From Pukyongia salina (GTDB lineage: Bacteria; Bacteroidota; Bacteroidia; Flavobacteriales; Flavobacteriaceae), in NCBI RefSeq assembly GCF_002966125.1, contig NZ_CP027062.1, forward strand, positions 682,001-746,000: 64,000 nucleotides of DNA, written 5' to 3'. The position numbers and the translations under genes are program-made. Each line of letters begins with the position of its first letter. Position 1 is the stretch's first letter. The notes beneath the pieces were generated by a model. The model saw nothing but the letters and a program-made list of their open reading frames with translations. It was not told where the DNA came from and made no database searches. Positions 15,912-24,661 of the stretch are shown here, piece by piece.

Positions 15912-16796
15912 ATGAAGGCATATTTATTTCCAGGTCAGGGGGCGCAATTTTCAGGAATGGGGCTCGATCTTTATGAGAATTCACATAGAGCTAAAGAACT
16001 CTTTGAGCAAGCAAATGAGATCTTAGGTTTCGAGATCACTAAGATCATGTTTGAAGGCACCGCAGACGAATTAAAAGAAACCAAGGTTACCCAACCCGCT
16101 ATCTTTTTACATTCTGCTATTCTGGCAGAAGTAATGGGTGATCAATTTAAACCAGATATGGTCGCTGGTCATTCGTTGGGAGAATTTTCGGCACTGGTGG
16201 CTAACAAAACGATGGCATTTAATGATGGACTTTCCTTGGTGAGTAAGCGTGCGCTGGCCATGCAAAAAGCATGTGAAATGCAACCATCAACCATGGCTGC
16301 TGTCCTGGGGCTGGAAGATAACGTTGTAGAAAGAATATGTGAAGAAACCACTGGGGTCGTGGTGGCAGCCAATTATAATTGTCCGGGGCAGCTGGTGATC
16401 AGTGGAGAGATCGAAGCTGTGAAAAAAGCCTGCGAATCACTTTCGGAAGCAGGGGCAAAACGCGCACTTTTATTACCTGTAGGAGGTGCGTTCCATAGCC
16501 CGCTTATGCAACCTGCCAGGGAAGAACTGGCGGCTGCAATCGAGGCCACACAATTTAGTACACCTGCCTGTCCGGTTTACCAGAATGTGAGTACTACGGC
16601 AGTTACAGACCCTTCAGAAATAAAAAAGAATTTAATATCTCAATTAACGGCACCGGTAAAATGGACCCAGAGCATGCAGCAAATGATAAAGGATGGAGCT
16701 ACCACCTTTATTGAGGTTGGCCCCGGAAACGTATTGCAGGGATTAATGCGAAAGATAGATCGTTCGGTGGAGACTTCGAAGGCGGGAATCAGTTAG
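15912..16796 (+). CDS. fabD: malonyl-CoA:ACP transacylase
   Basis: 294 residues. The acyl-transferase nucleophile is S88 in VAGHSLGEFSAL, with H195 in VGGAFHSPLM completing the dyad and the LFPGQGAQFSGMG motif at the N-terminus. It loads malonyl groups onto acyl carrier protein for fatty acid synthesis. It stands alone on the plus strand; its end overlaps the end of the convergent galE by 8 bp. Confidence 0.96.
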   Translation: MKAYLFPGQGAQFSGMGLDLYENSHRAKELFEQANEILGFEITKIMFEGTADELKETKVTQPAIFLHSAILAEVMGDQFKPDMVAGHSLGEFSALVANKTMAFNDGLSLVSKRALAMQKACEMQPSTMAAVLGLEDNVVERICEETTGVVVAANYNCPGQLVISGEIEAVKKACESLSEAGAKRALLLPVGGAFHSPLMQPAREELAAAIEATQFSTPACPVYQNVSTTAVTDPSEIKKNLISQLTAPVKWTQSMQQMIKDGATTFIEVGPGNVLQGLMRKIDRSVETSKAGIS

Positions 16797-17814
16797 TTAA
16801 CTGTCTCACTTTCTTTTCCCATTCCCATGCAGACGCAAGGGCATCCTCTATGGTCCGTTCGGCTTTCCAGCCCAGTACGGTGTTAGCCTTGGAAGTATCG
16901 GCGAATACGGCAATTACGTCCCCTGGACGACGATCAACCACTCTATAGTTTAGAGAAATACCAGTGGTTTTTTCGAAAGCCCTGATCACTTCCAAAACCG
17001 ATGTTCCTTTCCCGGTACCAATGTTGAATATTTCGAATACATCGGTATTTTCTCCTGAAAGTAGCCTTTGCAATGCAAGCACATGAGCCTTGGCAAGGTC
17101 TACAATATGGATATAGTCCCTTATACAACTCCCGTCTGCGGTAGGATAGTCATTTCCAAAGACTGATAATTGCTTTCTTACCCCGGCGGCAGTCTGTGTT
17201 ATATATGGCACCAGGTTTTGTGGTACTCCAATGGGTAACTCTCCTATGTCTGCCGATTCGTGAGCACCAATAGGATTAAAATATCTCAATGAGATCGACC
17301 TTACAGACGAAACCTTGCACAGATCTAATATGATCTCTTCACTAATTTGTTTGGTGTTCCCATACGGGGACATCGCCGCTTTTACAGGGGCATCCTCTTT
17401 TATTGGTAATACATCCGGTTGCCCATAAACAGTACAGGAAGAACTAAAGATAAAACTATTGATATCCCTATCCTTACATTCCTGAAGTAGGTAAACAAGG
17501 GACCCCACGTTATTCTCATAGTATAAAAGGGGATTTTCAACACTCTCGCCAACGGCCTTACTTGCGGCGAAATGTATGATCCCTGAAATATCATCGTAAT
17601 CGTCGAAGAAAGCATGAACCGTAGCTTTCTCGCGAAGATCTAACTTTTCAAAATCCGGACGAACTCCGGTAATGGCAAAGATCCCATCCAGAACATCGAC
17701 AGATGCATTCGATAAATTATCTATTATAACAACCTTGAACCCGGCCTGTTGTAGCTCTACAACTGTGTGTGAACCAATATAGCCAAGGCCCCCGGTAACT
17801 AGAATTCTACGCAT
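16789..17814 (-). CDS. galE: UDP-glucose 4-epimerase
   Basis: 341 residues; extended short-chain dehydrogenase fold. NAD-binding GGLGYIGSHTVVEL is at the N-terminus; the catalytic residues are the Ser in FSSSCTVYG and the YxxxK in SPYGNTKQISE. RYFNPIGAHESADIGE, DGSCIRDYIHIVDLAKAH and VVDRRPGDV are diagnostic of GalE. It interconverts UDP-glucose and UDP-galactose (or the N-acetyl forms) for surface polysaccharide. The start overlaps the end of the DegT/DnrJ aminotransferase gene by 8 bp, so the two form an operon. Confidence 0.95.
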   Translation of the reverse strand: MRRILVTGGLGYIGSHTVVELQQAGFKVVIIDNLSNASVDVLDGIFAITGVRPDFEKLDLREKATVHAFFDDYDDISGIIHFAASKAVGESVENPLLYYENNVGSLVYLLQECKDRDINSFIFSSSCTVYGQPDVLPIKEDAPVKAAMSPYGNTKQISEEIILDLCKVSSVRSISLRYFNPIGAHESADIGELPIGVPQNLVPYITQTAAGVRKQLSVFGNDYPTADGSCIRDYIHIVDLAKAHVLALQRLLSGENTDVFEIFNIGTGKGTSVLEVIRAFEKTTGISLNYRVVDRRPGDVIAVFADTSKANTVLGWKAERTIEDALASAWEWEKKVRQLTN

Positions 17815-18970
17815 TATTATTTACGAAGTTTATAACAGTTTTCGTAATGAAATCGATTTGTTCATCATCCAGCTCGGTATGCATGGGTAAAGAAACTACC
17901 TCTTTTACCAATTGATTGGTTACCTTGAAATTGGCTTCATTATATCTTTCATCGGCGTATGCTTTCTGGAGGTGTAGTGGGATTGGGTAATAGACCCCGC
18001 ATGGAATACCTTGTTCGTTCAGGTGTTGCACTAATGCATCCCTGTCTACATTTAACACGCGTAAAGTGTATTGATGAAAAACATGACAATCGCAGGTATC
18101 GCATATACTATTCTCTGCATCACAATAACCTGTGGGAGTAACGATATTCTCAATTCCCCGAAAGGCTGAAGTGTACTTTCTTGCAGCATCACGCCTACTG
18201 TTGTTATAATCATCCAAATGAGGCAATTTAGCACGCAAAACTGCCGCTTGCATGGAATCTAACCTGGAATTAACGCCTACCACATCATGATGGTACCGAA
18301 CGTACATTCCGTGATTTACAATTCCTCGTATGGTATGGGCCAGGTCGTCATCGTTGGTGAAGATCGCGCCACCATCACCATAGCATCCTAAATTCTTAGA
18401 CGGAAAGAACGAAGTGGAAGCCACATGGCCAATCGCCCCTGTCTTTGTCTTGCTCCCATCACCGGAAGTATAAGTAGCCCCAATTCCCTGAGCGTTATCT
18501 TCGATAACGTAAAGGTTGTGTTCTTTCGCCAGGGCCATGATCTCGTCCATTTTTGCCGAGAGCCCGAATAAATGCACCGGGACTATGGCTCTTGTTCTGG
18601 GCGTAATAGCCTTTCTTATTTCGTCCACATCGATATTGAAATCTATGGGATCCACATCTACGAGCACCGGGGTAAGTCCTAGTAAAGCGATCACTTCTAC
18701 AGTAGCTGCGAAGGTAAAATCGGCAGTTATTACCTCGTCTCCGGGCTTTAACCCCAATCCCATCATGGCTATTTGCAGGGCGTCGGTTCCATTGGCACAC
18801 GGAATAACATGTTTTACACCGAGATAGTCTTCTAATTCCTTCTGAAACTGATGTACCTCCGGGCCGTTTATAAAGGCAGTGGATTCTACTACTTCATGCA
18901 ACGATTTGTCCACTCGATCCTTGATCTTTTCATATTGACCCTTTAGGTCTACCATTTGTATTTTTCGCAT
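17807..18970 (-). CDS. DegT/DnrJ/EryC1/StrS family sugar aminotransferase
   Basis: 387 residues. The N-terminus MVDLKGQYEKIKDRVD and CANGTDALQIAM are typical of the family. The PLP-binding Lys is in TSFFPSKNLGCYGDGGAIFT, and the active-site Asp segment is VIEDNAQGIGATY. A small CxxCxC insertion (SICDTCDCHVFHQ) before FHQYTLRV is less usual. These enzymes transaminate keto-sugar nucleotides to amino sugars for LPS or glycans. It is the first gene of a two-gene operon with galE and diverges from waaA, consistent with envelope glycan synthesis. The exact sugar substrate is not readable. Confidence 0.92.
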   Translation of the reverse strand: MRKIQMVDLKGQYEKIKDRVDKSLHEVVESTAFINGPEVHQFQKELEDYLGVKHVIPCANGTDALQIAMMGLGLKPGDEVITADFTFAATVEVIALLGLTPVLVDVDPIDFNIDVDEIRKAITPRTRAIVPVHLFGLSAKMDEIMALAKEHNLYVIEDNAQGIGATYTSGDGSKTKTGAIGHVASTSFFPSKNLGCYGDGGAIFTNDDDLAHTIRGIVNHGMYVRYHHDVVGVNSRLDSMQAAVLRAKLPHLDDYNNSRRDAARKYTSAFRGIENIVTPTGYCDAENSICDTCDCHVFHQYTLRVLNVDRDALVQHLNEQGIPCGVYYPIPLHLQKAYADERYNEANFKVTNQLVKEVVSLPMHTELDDEQIDFITKTVINFVNNNA

Positions 18971-18993
18971 TGCGGCTGTGAAAATTTTGTTGT

Positions 18994-19001
18994 CAAACTT
19001 A
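18994..19001 (-). promoter_or_regulatory. candidate -7 promoter element of the aminotransferase-galE operon
   Basis: The minus strand reads TAAGTTTG, a full match to TAnnTTTG, 23 bases upstream of the start codon. A -33 TTTG is not apparent. Confidence 0.45.
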
Positions 19002-19121
19002 CGAAAATGTTTTCGTTGTTTTAAAATGCCTTTGCGGTATTTTGGTGTATACCTAGTCTTCTACAGATCTTATTGGTTTAAATTGAAGGCTTCAAATTGA
19101 ATTTTGGTAAATTAGCCATCT

Positions 19122-20375
19122 ATGCGCACACTATATTCGTTTCTTACCCATATAAGCGTTTTTTTTCTGTGGGTTTCCGGGCTTTTCAACAAAAAGATGC
19201 GGCTATTTGTAAAAGGCAGGAAAAAGGTATTGGATACGATCGCGCAACGTATTAAGCCCGAAGATAAGACCATCTGGTTCCATTGCGCATCACTGGGAGA
19301 ATTTGAACAGGGCTTACCTATTATGCAGGCTATTAAAACAAGTTACCCCCAATATAAACTCGTACTTACCTTTTTTTCTCCGTCCGGATATGAGATAAAA
19401 AAGAACAGTCCGGTGGCCGATCTAATTACTTATTTACCCCTGGACACCCGTGGAAATGCCAAGCGTTTTGTGTCCCTGGTTCATCCATCCCTGGCGATCT
19501 TTGTGAAATACGAGTTTTGGCCCAATTATCTGTTCGAACTGGAAAGCTCCGGGACACCTGCTATTATAGTGTCTGGGTTATTCCGTGAAAATCAGTCGTT
19601 TTTTAGACCATATGGTGTTTTTATGAGGAAGGCATTGCGCACTATAGATCATTTTTTTGTGCAGAATAAGAATTCTGAAATGCTTCTAAAGGGTTTAGGT
19701 ATAGACCATGTTAACATTAGTGGAGATACCCGTTTCGACCGGGTATCGGCTCAAATTGAACAGGATAACTCTCTTCCTTTTATAGAAGCGTTTAAGGGAA
19801 ATTCCATATGTATAGTTTGCGGCAGTACCTGGCCCGAAGATGAGGCGATATTAATTCCGTATATAAATGCAGCCTCAGCAAATATAAAGTTCATCGTGGC
19901 ACCTCATACCATCGAGGCTGGTAAGATTGATATCTTCAGAAAAAAAATTAAGGGAACATCTATTCTATATTCTGAAAAAGATTCGGCAGATCTTAGCGCT
20001 GCATCCGTACTAATTATTGATAATATCGGCCTACTCACCAAAGTCTATCACTATGCAGATATTGCCTATGTTGGCGGGGCTATGGGAAATTCGGGACTTC
20101 ATAACATCCTGGAACCGGCCACTTTTGGTATCCCTGTTGTAATAGGTAAGAATTTCGAAAAATTTCCTGAAGCAAAGCGCCTGCAATCACTTGCAGCTTT
20201 ATTCTCGGTAAGTAATCAGGAAGAAGTCTTCGAGATCATGTCGCGACTGGTTGATGACAAGAATTTTAGAGAAAAAACTGGAATGATTGCCGGCCACTTC
20301 GTGAATAGTAACACAGGCGCCACTCGGGTGATCATGGAATATATTGCTTCACTTCACAGTAACGGCTTGATTTAA
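19122..20375 (+). CDS. waaA: 3-deoxy-D-manno-octulosonic acid (Kdo) transferase
   Basis: 417 residues, GT30 family. An N-terminal membrane anchor (HISVFFLWVSGLF) is followed by the Glycos_transf_N block FHCASLGEFEQGLPI with the catalytic Glu, then FWPNYLFELESSGTPAIIVS and VCGSTWPEDE. The donor-binding domain has YVGGAMGNSGLHNILEPATF. It transfers Kdo from CMP-Kdo to lipid A precursor at the cytoplasmic face of the inner membrane, showing an LPS-bearing outer membrane. Its 3' end overlaps the convergent DUF2461 gene by 27 bp. Confidence 0.95.
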   Translation: MRTLYSFLTHISVFFLWVSGLFNKKMRLFVKGRKKVLDTIAQRIKPEDKTIWFHCASLGEFEQGLPIMQAIKTSYPQYKLVLTFFSPSGYEIKKNSPVADLITYLPLDTRGNAKRFVSLVHPSLAIFVKYEFWPNYLFELESSGTPAIIVSGLFRENQSFFRPYGVFMRKALRTIDHFFVQNKNSEMLLKGLGIDHVNISGDTRFDRVSAQIEQDNSLPFIEAFKGNSICIVCGSTWPEDEAILIPYINAASANIKFIVAPHTIEAGKIDIFRKKIKGTSILYSEKDSADLSAASVLIIDNIGLLTKVYHYADIAYVGGAMGNSGLHNILEPATFGIPVVIGKNFEKFPEAKRLQSLAALFSVSNQEEVFEIMSRLVDDKNFREKTGMIAGHFVNSNTGATRVIMEYIASLHSNGLI

Positions 20376-21005
20376 ATATCTTCTGAAGGGTAACATTTCC
20401 CGATAGATTTCGATCAATCGCTGTTTAAAACTGGCTGCTATCACTTCCTTTCTGTCTATATAATGAACAACAGCGAACGATCTTCTTCTCAGCAGGTCGA
20501 TATGCGGATGATCTGTTGTATAACCCTTGGGAGCTGTTTTTAACGGATTATCATCCACCATTTCTCCAAAAATATCTTTGAAACTCTTTTTGTTTATGAT
20601 CTTTTTAAATTCTTCTCCGTTGTAATCTATCGCCTCTCGGATACTTCGCAGTATCCCCGAAGAAGGGTGCCAATAACCTCCTCCCACAAAAGATTGATTT
20701 ACTCCCAATTCTATATAAAAATCTCCCTGTTTACTACGCTGATCTAGGCCGGCCCCGAAGTGATCCTTATATACGGGGCGGTTTGGATGAAACATAAGAT
20801 TGTTATTTATACGATTTATCGCTTTACGTCCCGGAGTGTCGAAATAATCATCATCAATTGAGGCAAATATCTCGTTCATTTCATCTAGCCAGGCGATATA
20901 TGCGTCCCTTACTTGGTAGTATTCCCTTCTATTCGCATCCATCCATTCTTTGGAATTATTTTGTTGTAAGTTTTCTAGAAACTCATAGAGTATTTTAAAA
21001 TCCAT
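20349..21005 (-). CDS. DUF2461 family protein (TIGR02453)
   Basis: 218 residues. The opening FLENLQQNNSKEWMDANRREYY, then INRINNNLMFHPNRPVYKDHFGAGLDQ and DFYIELGVNQSFVGGGYWHP, match the DUF2461/TIGR02453 family, which is widespread and functionally uncharacterised. No signal peptide, so it is probably cytoplasmic. It converges on waaA with overlapping ends. Confidence 0.88.
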   Translation of the reverse strand: MDFKILYEFLENLQQNNSKEWMDANRREYYQVRDAYIAWLDEMNEIFASIDDDYFDTPGRKAINRINNNLMFHPNRPVYKDHFGAGLDQRSKQGDFYIELGVNQSFVGGGYWHPSSGILRSIREAIDYNGEEFKKIINKKSFKDIFGEMVDDNPLKTAPKGYTTDHPHIDLLRRRSFAVVHYIDRKEVIAASFKQRLIEIYREMLPFRRYLNQAVTVK

Positions 21006-21114
21006 TATCAGGTTAGGAATTATTTTAACATCTTATTTCGAAATAATTATTACAATTTTACCACATAAATCCTAAAATTGACGTTATATTTTACCGTAAC
21101 CATTAATTAACGTC

Positions 21115-21369
21115 ATGAGAAAATTAGCACTATTAGTTATTACAGCATTGTTGTTTGCCACAGCCTTTATGTCCTGCAGGGACACAAAAGAAACTTCCGA
21201 AACCGAAGAACTCATTGAGGAAATGAGAGAAGAGGGAGCCGAAGTTGAGGTAAAGACTGATGGCGATGAGAAAAAAATAAAAATGGAAACCGAGGAAAAG
21301 GAAGTTAAGATCAAAACCGAAGAAGGGGAAACCAAGATCAAGGTTGATAACGACGACGATAACTCCTAA
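21115..21369 (+). CDS. small acidic lipoprotein
   Basis: 84 residues. Signal peptide LLVITALLFATAFMSC with the lipobox Cys at about residue 19. The mature part is nearly all Glu, Lys, Asp and Thr, with repeating KxETEEKEVKIKTEEGETKI-type strands of alternating charge, ending NDDDNS. No known domain. A strong terminator follows. A second acidic lipoprotein of different sequence lies 1 kb away on the other side of the XRE regulator. Confidence 0.7.
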   Translation: MRKLALLVITALLFATAFMSCRDTKETSETEELIEEMREEGAEVEVKTDGDEKKIKMETEEKEVKIKTEEGETKIKVDNDDDNS

Positions 21370-21390
21370 TCCCGGTTAATCAATTAATTA

Positions 21391-21415
21391 AGAGCCTCCA
21401 GTGGAGGCTTTTTTT
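21391..21415. terminator. bidirectional terminator between the acidic lipoprotein and XRE genes
   Basis: AGCCTCCA and TGGAGGCT form an 8-bp stem with a 1-base centre, followed by seven T on the plus strand; the plus-strand lipoprotein ends just before it and the minus-strand regulator ends at 21414. Confidence 0.75.
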
Positions 21416-22184
21416 ATGTGTTAAGGCCTTTCAATTGACCTTTCAATTCTTCCATGGATGCCTGTAACTGCCTTAATAAAGTACTTTCTGAAGGTTCATC
21501 AATTCCAAAAGTAAGTTTACTGTTCACCATCCATAATTCCTGAATATCCTTCACTTCAACATCTATTGGCAAATACTCCGGATTAAGTGAAACAAGCCTA
21601 ACTCTATCGGGAGTATTAGGTATTTTCTGAAGTTTCTTAACTAATACAGAATCATGCAATACTACAATGTATATTCGGCTGTCACTCGCCTCGGTAATAC
21701 TGGAGACCGCTTTACCAAGCACCCATTCATTGGGACGGATATTTGGCAACATACTATCTCCTTCCACCTGAAAACCACGGTAAGTGGCGTTTCGGTATTC
21801 GGGTAAAGGTATTGAGAATGATGGCAGGGTTTCATACCACTCTACATCCTGAATATTATGCGGGTAACCTGCCGCCGCCTTTTGGTTAACAAGTAAGATA
21901 ATATCCTTTTCATCGGGATCGAGGGTGATCACCTTCGGACTCACATCGCCACCGCTAATATCCACATACTGGCTGAAACTCCTCCCGTACAACCACAACG
22001 GGTTGATGCCAAATAAACGCAATAGCTCCATTACTGCCTTGCCGGATATCTTCGTTTTTCCGCGTTCTATATCGGCAGTCGTCGATCCAATACCTAAAAG
22101 TTCGGCAAAGGACTGCTGGGTATGATTTTGCTCTTCTCTAACCTTTTTAAAACGTAAGGCCTCGGTAGGTACATTTTTTTCCAT
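21414..22184 (-). CDS. XRE-type HTH / S24 peptidase regulator (LexA- or CI-like)
   Basis: 256 residues from the ATG at 22184 (an ATG 15 bp upstream is less likely). Residues about 10-65 are a HTH_3 domain (RFKKVREEQNHTQQSFAELL GIGSTTADIERGKT). The C-terminal S24 domain has the nucleophile S144 in VEGDSMLPNI and the general-base Lys at K183/K184 in SVLVKKLQ. A candidate self-cleavage site, Ala105-Gly106 in KAAAGYP, lies in the linker as in LexA and phage CI. Such proteins repress their targets until RecA-stimulated autocleavage. Immediately upstream are two identical palindromes that look like its own operators. It may be a stress or SOS regulator or a domesticated phage repressor; no phage genes are near. 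Confidence 0.88.
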   Translation of the reverse strand: MEKNVPTEALRFKKVREEQNHTQQSFAELLGIGSTTADIERGKTKISGKAVMELLRLFGINPLWLYGRSFSQYVDISGGDVSPKVITLDPDEKDIILLVNQKAAAGYPHNIQDVEWYETLPSFSIPLPEYRNATYRGFQVEGDSMLPNIRPNEWVLGKAVSSITEASDSRIYIVVLHDSVLVKKLQKIPNTPDRVRLVSLNPEYLPIDVEVKDIQELWMVNSKLTFGIDEPSESTLLRQLQASMEELKGQLKGLNT

Positions 22185-22205
22185 ATTCCGAAGATACAAT
22201 AAATT

Positions 22206-22238
22206 GGAATTATTCCAAATAATATAAGGAATTATTCC
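22206..22238. promoter_or_regulatory. double palindromic operator upstream of the XRE/S24 gene
   Basis: GGAATTATTCC occurs at 22206-22216 and again at 22228-22238, centre to centre 22 bp (two helical turns). The first is extended to TTGGAATTATTCCAA. It starts 22 bp before the regulator's ATG, where a minus-strand promoter would be, so autorepression is the natural reading. Confidence 0.65.
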
Positions 22239-22330
22239 ATGCTCGCTGAAATCCGCTAAATAATTGAGATTCAGAGTTGCCGTTTCGACGAAATGTTAAA
22301 TTTAAGAGCTGATCTATTCAAAAAAATAAT

Positions 22331-22338
22331 TACTTTTG
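22331..22338 (+). promoter_or_regulatory. candidate -7 element for the second acidic lipoprotein
   Basis: TACTTTTG matches TAnnTTTG, 29 bp before the ATG at 22368; no clear -33 element. Confidence 0.4.
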
Positions 22339-22367
22339 ATTCGTATTAATCACTAATCTTATCAACT

Positions 22368-22586
22368 ATGAAGAAATTATTTGTATCACTTGCAGCATTG
22401 GCTATGGTGTTTACTGTTTACTCATGTAGAGAAACCGAAAAGAATGCTGAAGAAGCAGGAGACGCTGTCGAAAACGTAATGGAAGACGCTGAAGAAGCAG
22501 TAGAAGACGCTATGGAAGAAACCGAAGACGCTATGGAAGAAGCCGGTGACGCTATAGAAGAAGCTGTAGACTCTTTGTCAAATTAA
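22368..22586 (+). CDS. small acidic repeat lipoprotein
   Basis: 72 residues. Lipoprotein signal peptide with lipobox YSC at residue 20. The mature chain is a run of imperfect Glu/Asp/Ala repeats (variants of EDAMEE, GDAVEN, GDAIEE), predicted as one long amphipathic, highly negative helix or coiled coil. Only Met, Ala, Val, Ile and Thr interrupt the acids. It is divergent from the XRE/S24 regulator and followed by a strong terminator. Its abundance-type features (own promoter and terminator, short) suggest an envelope lipoprotein analogous in form to Lpp, but this is only inference. Confidence 0.7.
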   Translation: MKKLFVSLAALAMVFTVYSCRETEKNAEEAGDAVENVMEDAEEAVEDAMEETEDAMEEAGDAIEEAVDSLSN

Positions 22587-22631
22587 GCTGAGTAAACGGT
22601 AGATAACTATCGATCTCAACTCTTAAAAAAT

Positions 22632-22661
22632 AAAAAAGCCCGGTTATACCGGGCTTTTTTA
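22632..22661. terminator. bidirectional terminator
   Basis: AAAAAAGCCCGG and CCGGGCTTTTTT pair perfectly around TTATA; it ends both the acidic lipoprotein gene (plus) and the adhesin operon (minus). Confidence 0.85.
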
Positions 22662-22674
22662 TTGCATACGGTTC

Positions 22675-24651
22675 TTATTTCTGAACTATTATGAATTCTG
22701 AGCGCCTGTTGAGTTGATGTTCGCTTTCACTACATGCAACTCCGTTAGCGCATCGGTTTAACAACTGTGACTCTCCATATCCTCTTCCGCTTATTCGGTC
22801 ACGGCTTATTCCTGCTCCCACTATATAATCTATGGTTGCTTGCGCCCTGGCTTCCGAAAGCCTCAAATTAAACGAGTCACTGGAACGGCTATCGGTATGT
22901 GATCTAACATCGATCTTTAGATTTGGAAATTTATTCATCGCTTCAACCACCTTTAGAAGCTCGATCTGTGCGTCCGGCCGAATATAAGACTGACTAAGGT
23001 CGAAATAGATAGGGTTTAGATTTAACAATACACCCAGATCTTCACCTACTTTGGCATCACGGATCTCCTTGTCTTCTTCTGAAACAAGGTATAAGGTCTT
23101 TTTCACTGCAGATTCGTATTCGCCCGTTGTAACAAATGATTTTTCCGAAGTAGAAAAATCCTCTTTGGACGCTCGTATGGCGTATCCGGTAGAGCATTCT
23201 ATAACATCGAATGAGAAAGCTCCATTAATATTAGTTCGGGTCTCTTCCAATACATTGTTATCGTTATCAAGCAAAACTACTTTAGCATCTGTTATTAGAT
23301 CATCGGTATCCTCATCTCTTACTTCACCACTCAATGACTGGCGACAGTTCTTTATTAGTTGTGCTGTTTGTTCGAAAGAATAGATATCATCCTCGCCTTG
23401 TCCACCTTTTCTGTTGGATGCGAAATATCCTAATCCGGTAGTACTGTTGATCACAAATGAAAAGTCATCAGCCATACTATTGATTGGGGCTCCTATGTTG
23501 AAGCCTTTTTCATAATTTCCTTCTGAATTTAATTCAGAAACAAAAATATCTAGTCCTCCTAGGCCGACATGCCCGTCTGATGCGAAATACAGATCCCCAT
23601 TGGAATCCACGAAAGGAAAGGTTTCCCGCCCCTCTGTATTAACTGTGTCTCCAAGGCTTTCCGGCTCTCCGAAGCTATCTCCTTCGATGGAAACTTTATA
23701 GAGATCAGATTGGCCCTCACCACCCGGTCTGTCACTGGAAAAGATGAGATACTTTCCATCCTTACTTAATGCCGGGTGTGCGTTCGAAAATTCATCACTG
23801 TTAAACGGTAATTCCTCGGCCTCGCCCCATCCTTTTTCTGTTCTCTTGGAACGATATAATTTAAGATGTGTAGTACCGGCACCATCCCTACCGCGCTTGC
23901 GATCAGTGAAATTATTACGAGTGAAATACATTGTCTGTCCATCCTTCGAAAACACAGCCGAAGATTCATGAAATCTTGAATTTACCTTACTGCGGAACCG
24001 GTTTGGCTCACCTTCTTCACTTACTATAATACAGTATAATTCTGAAAATGGCTGATCGTTCCAGTCGTGAACCCTTTGTGAGGCTGTTCGTGTTTTTCTG
24101 TTTGAAGTAAATATGATCTCACCACCATTTAGAGTTGGTGCATAATCCGATAGCTCCGAATTGAAAGGAACCGTAAACACGTTGAAGCGACCCGATTGCA
24201 ATTCAATCAATTTTAAATAGTTTCGTTCTTCCGAAAATAGTTCGCCCCGGTCATCTGTTGATGCTACCTCGTTCAACTTATTCATTATCCTGTCGGCCGT
24301 AGCATATTTTCCTAATGTTTTAAGCGATTGTGCATAGCGATAAATGTATTCAGAATCTATTTCTTCCGAAAACGAGAACAAAGCCCCGTACCATTTCGCG
24401 GCATCTTCATATTCCCCGTTGAAATAATAAGAATCTCCCAGGCGGGATAGCACGTTCACAGATCTATACCCACTCTCTACGGCTTTTATATACGCCTCAC
24501 GAGCATCTATAAATGCGTAATCATTGTAATGCGCATCCCCTTTTGCTTCTTTCGAATTGGCCGATGCGTTCTTTTCCTGTGCAACTGAAACATTGGCCGT
24601 TAGTACAAGACCCGTAACTATCAGTAAAAAATATTTTAATCTTAAAGTCAT
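22675..24651 (-). CDS. OmpA-family protein with TPR, PD40 propeller and carboxypeptidase-like domains
   Basis: 658 residues. Signal peptide ending NVSVAQ; TPR-like helices at about 40-130; WD40-like PD40 beta-propeller repeats at about 170-430 (LNGGEIIFTSNRK, AVFSKDGQTMYFTRN, LSKDGKYLIFSSDRPGGEGQ, FASNRKGGQGEDDIY); a CarboxypepD_reg-like segment at about 440-530 (SLSGEVRDEDTDDLITDAKV); and an OmpA peptidoglycan-binding domain at about 545-655 (IYFDLSQSYIRPDAQIEL, VRSHTDSRSSDSFNLRLSEA, GRGYGESQLLNRC). This architecture is shared with proteins encoded next to PorP/SprF genes (PorE-like) in T9SS bacteria, where they tie the complex to peptidoglycan. It is the last gene of the giant adhesin operon, 10 bp after the PorP/SprF gene. 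Confidence 0.9.
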   Translation of the reverse strand: MTLRLKYFLLIVTGLVLTANVSVAQEKNASANSKEAKGDAHYNDYAFIDAREAYIKAVESGYRSVNVLSRLGDSYYFNGEYEDAAKWYGALFSFSEEIDSEYIYRYAQSLKTLGKYATADRIMNKLNEVASTDDRGELFSEERNYLKLIELQSGRFNVFTVPFNSELSDYAPTLNGGEIIFTSNRKTRTASQRVHDWNDQPFSELYCIIVSEEGEPNRFRSKVNSRFHESSAVFSKDGQTMYFTRNNFTDRKRGRDGAGTTHLKLYRSKRTEKGWGEAEELPFNSDEFSNAHPALSKDGKYLIFSSDRPGGEGQSDLYKVSIEGDSFGEPESLGDTVNTEGRETFPFVDSNGDLYFASDGHVGLGGLDIFVSELNSEGNYEKGFNIGAPINSMADDFSFVINSTTGLGYFASNRKGGQGEDDIYSFEQTAQLIKNCRQSLSGEVRDEDTDDLITDAKVVLLDNDNNVLEETRTNINGAFSFDVIECSTGYAIRASKEDFSTSEKSFVTTGEYESAVKKTLYLVSEEDKEIRDAKVGEDLGVLLNLNPIYFDLSQSYIRPDAQIELLKVVEAMNKFPNLKIDVRSHTDSRSSDSFNLRLSEARAQATIDYIVGAGISRDRISGRGYGESQLLNRCANGVACSESEHQLNRRSEFIIVQK

Positions 24652-24661
24652 AGTTATAATT

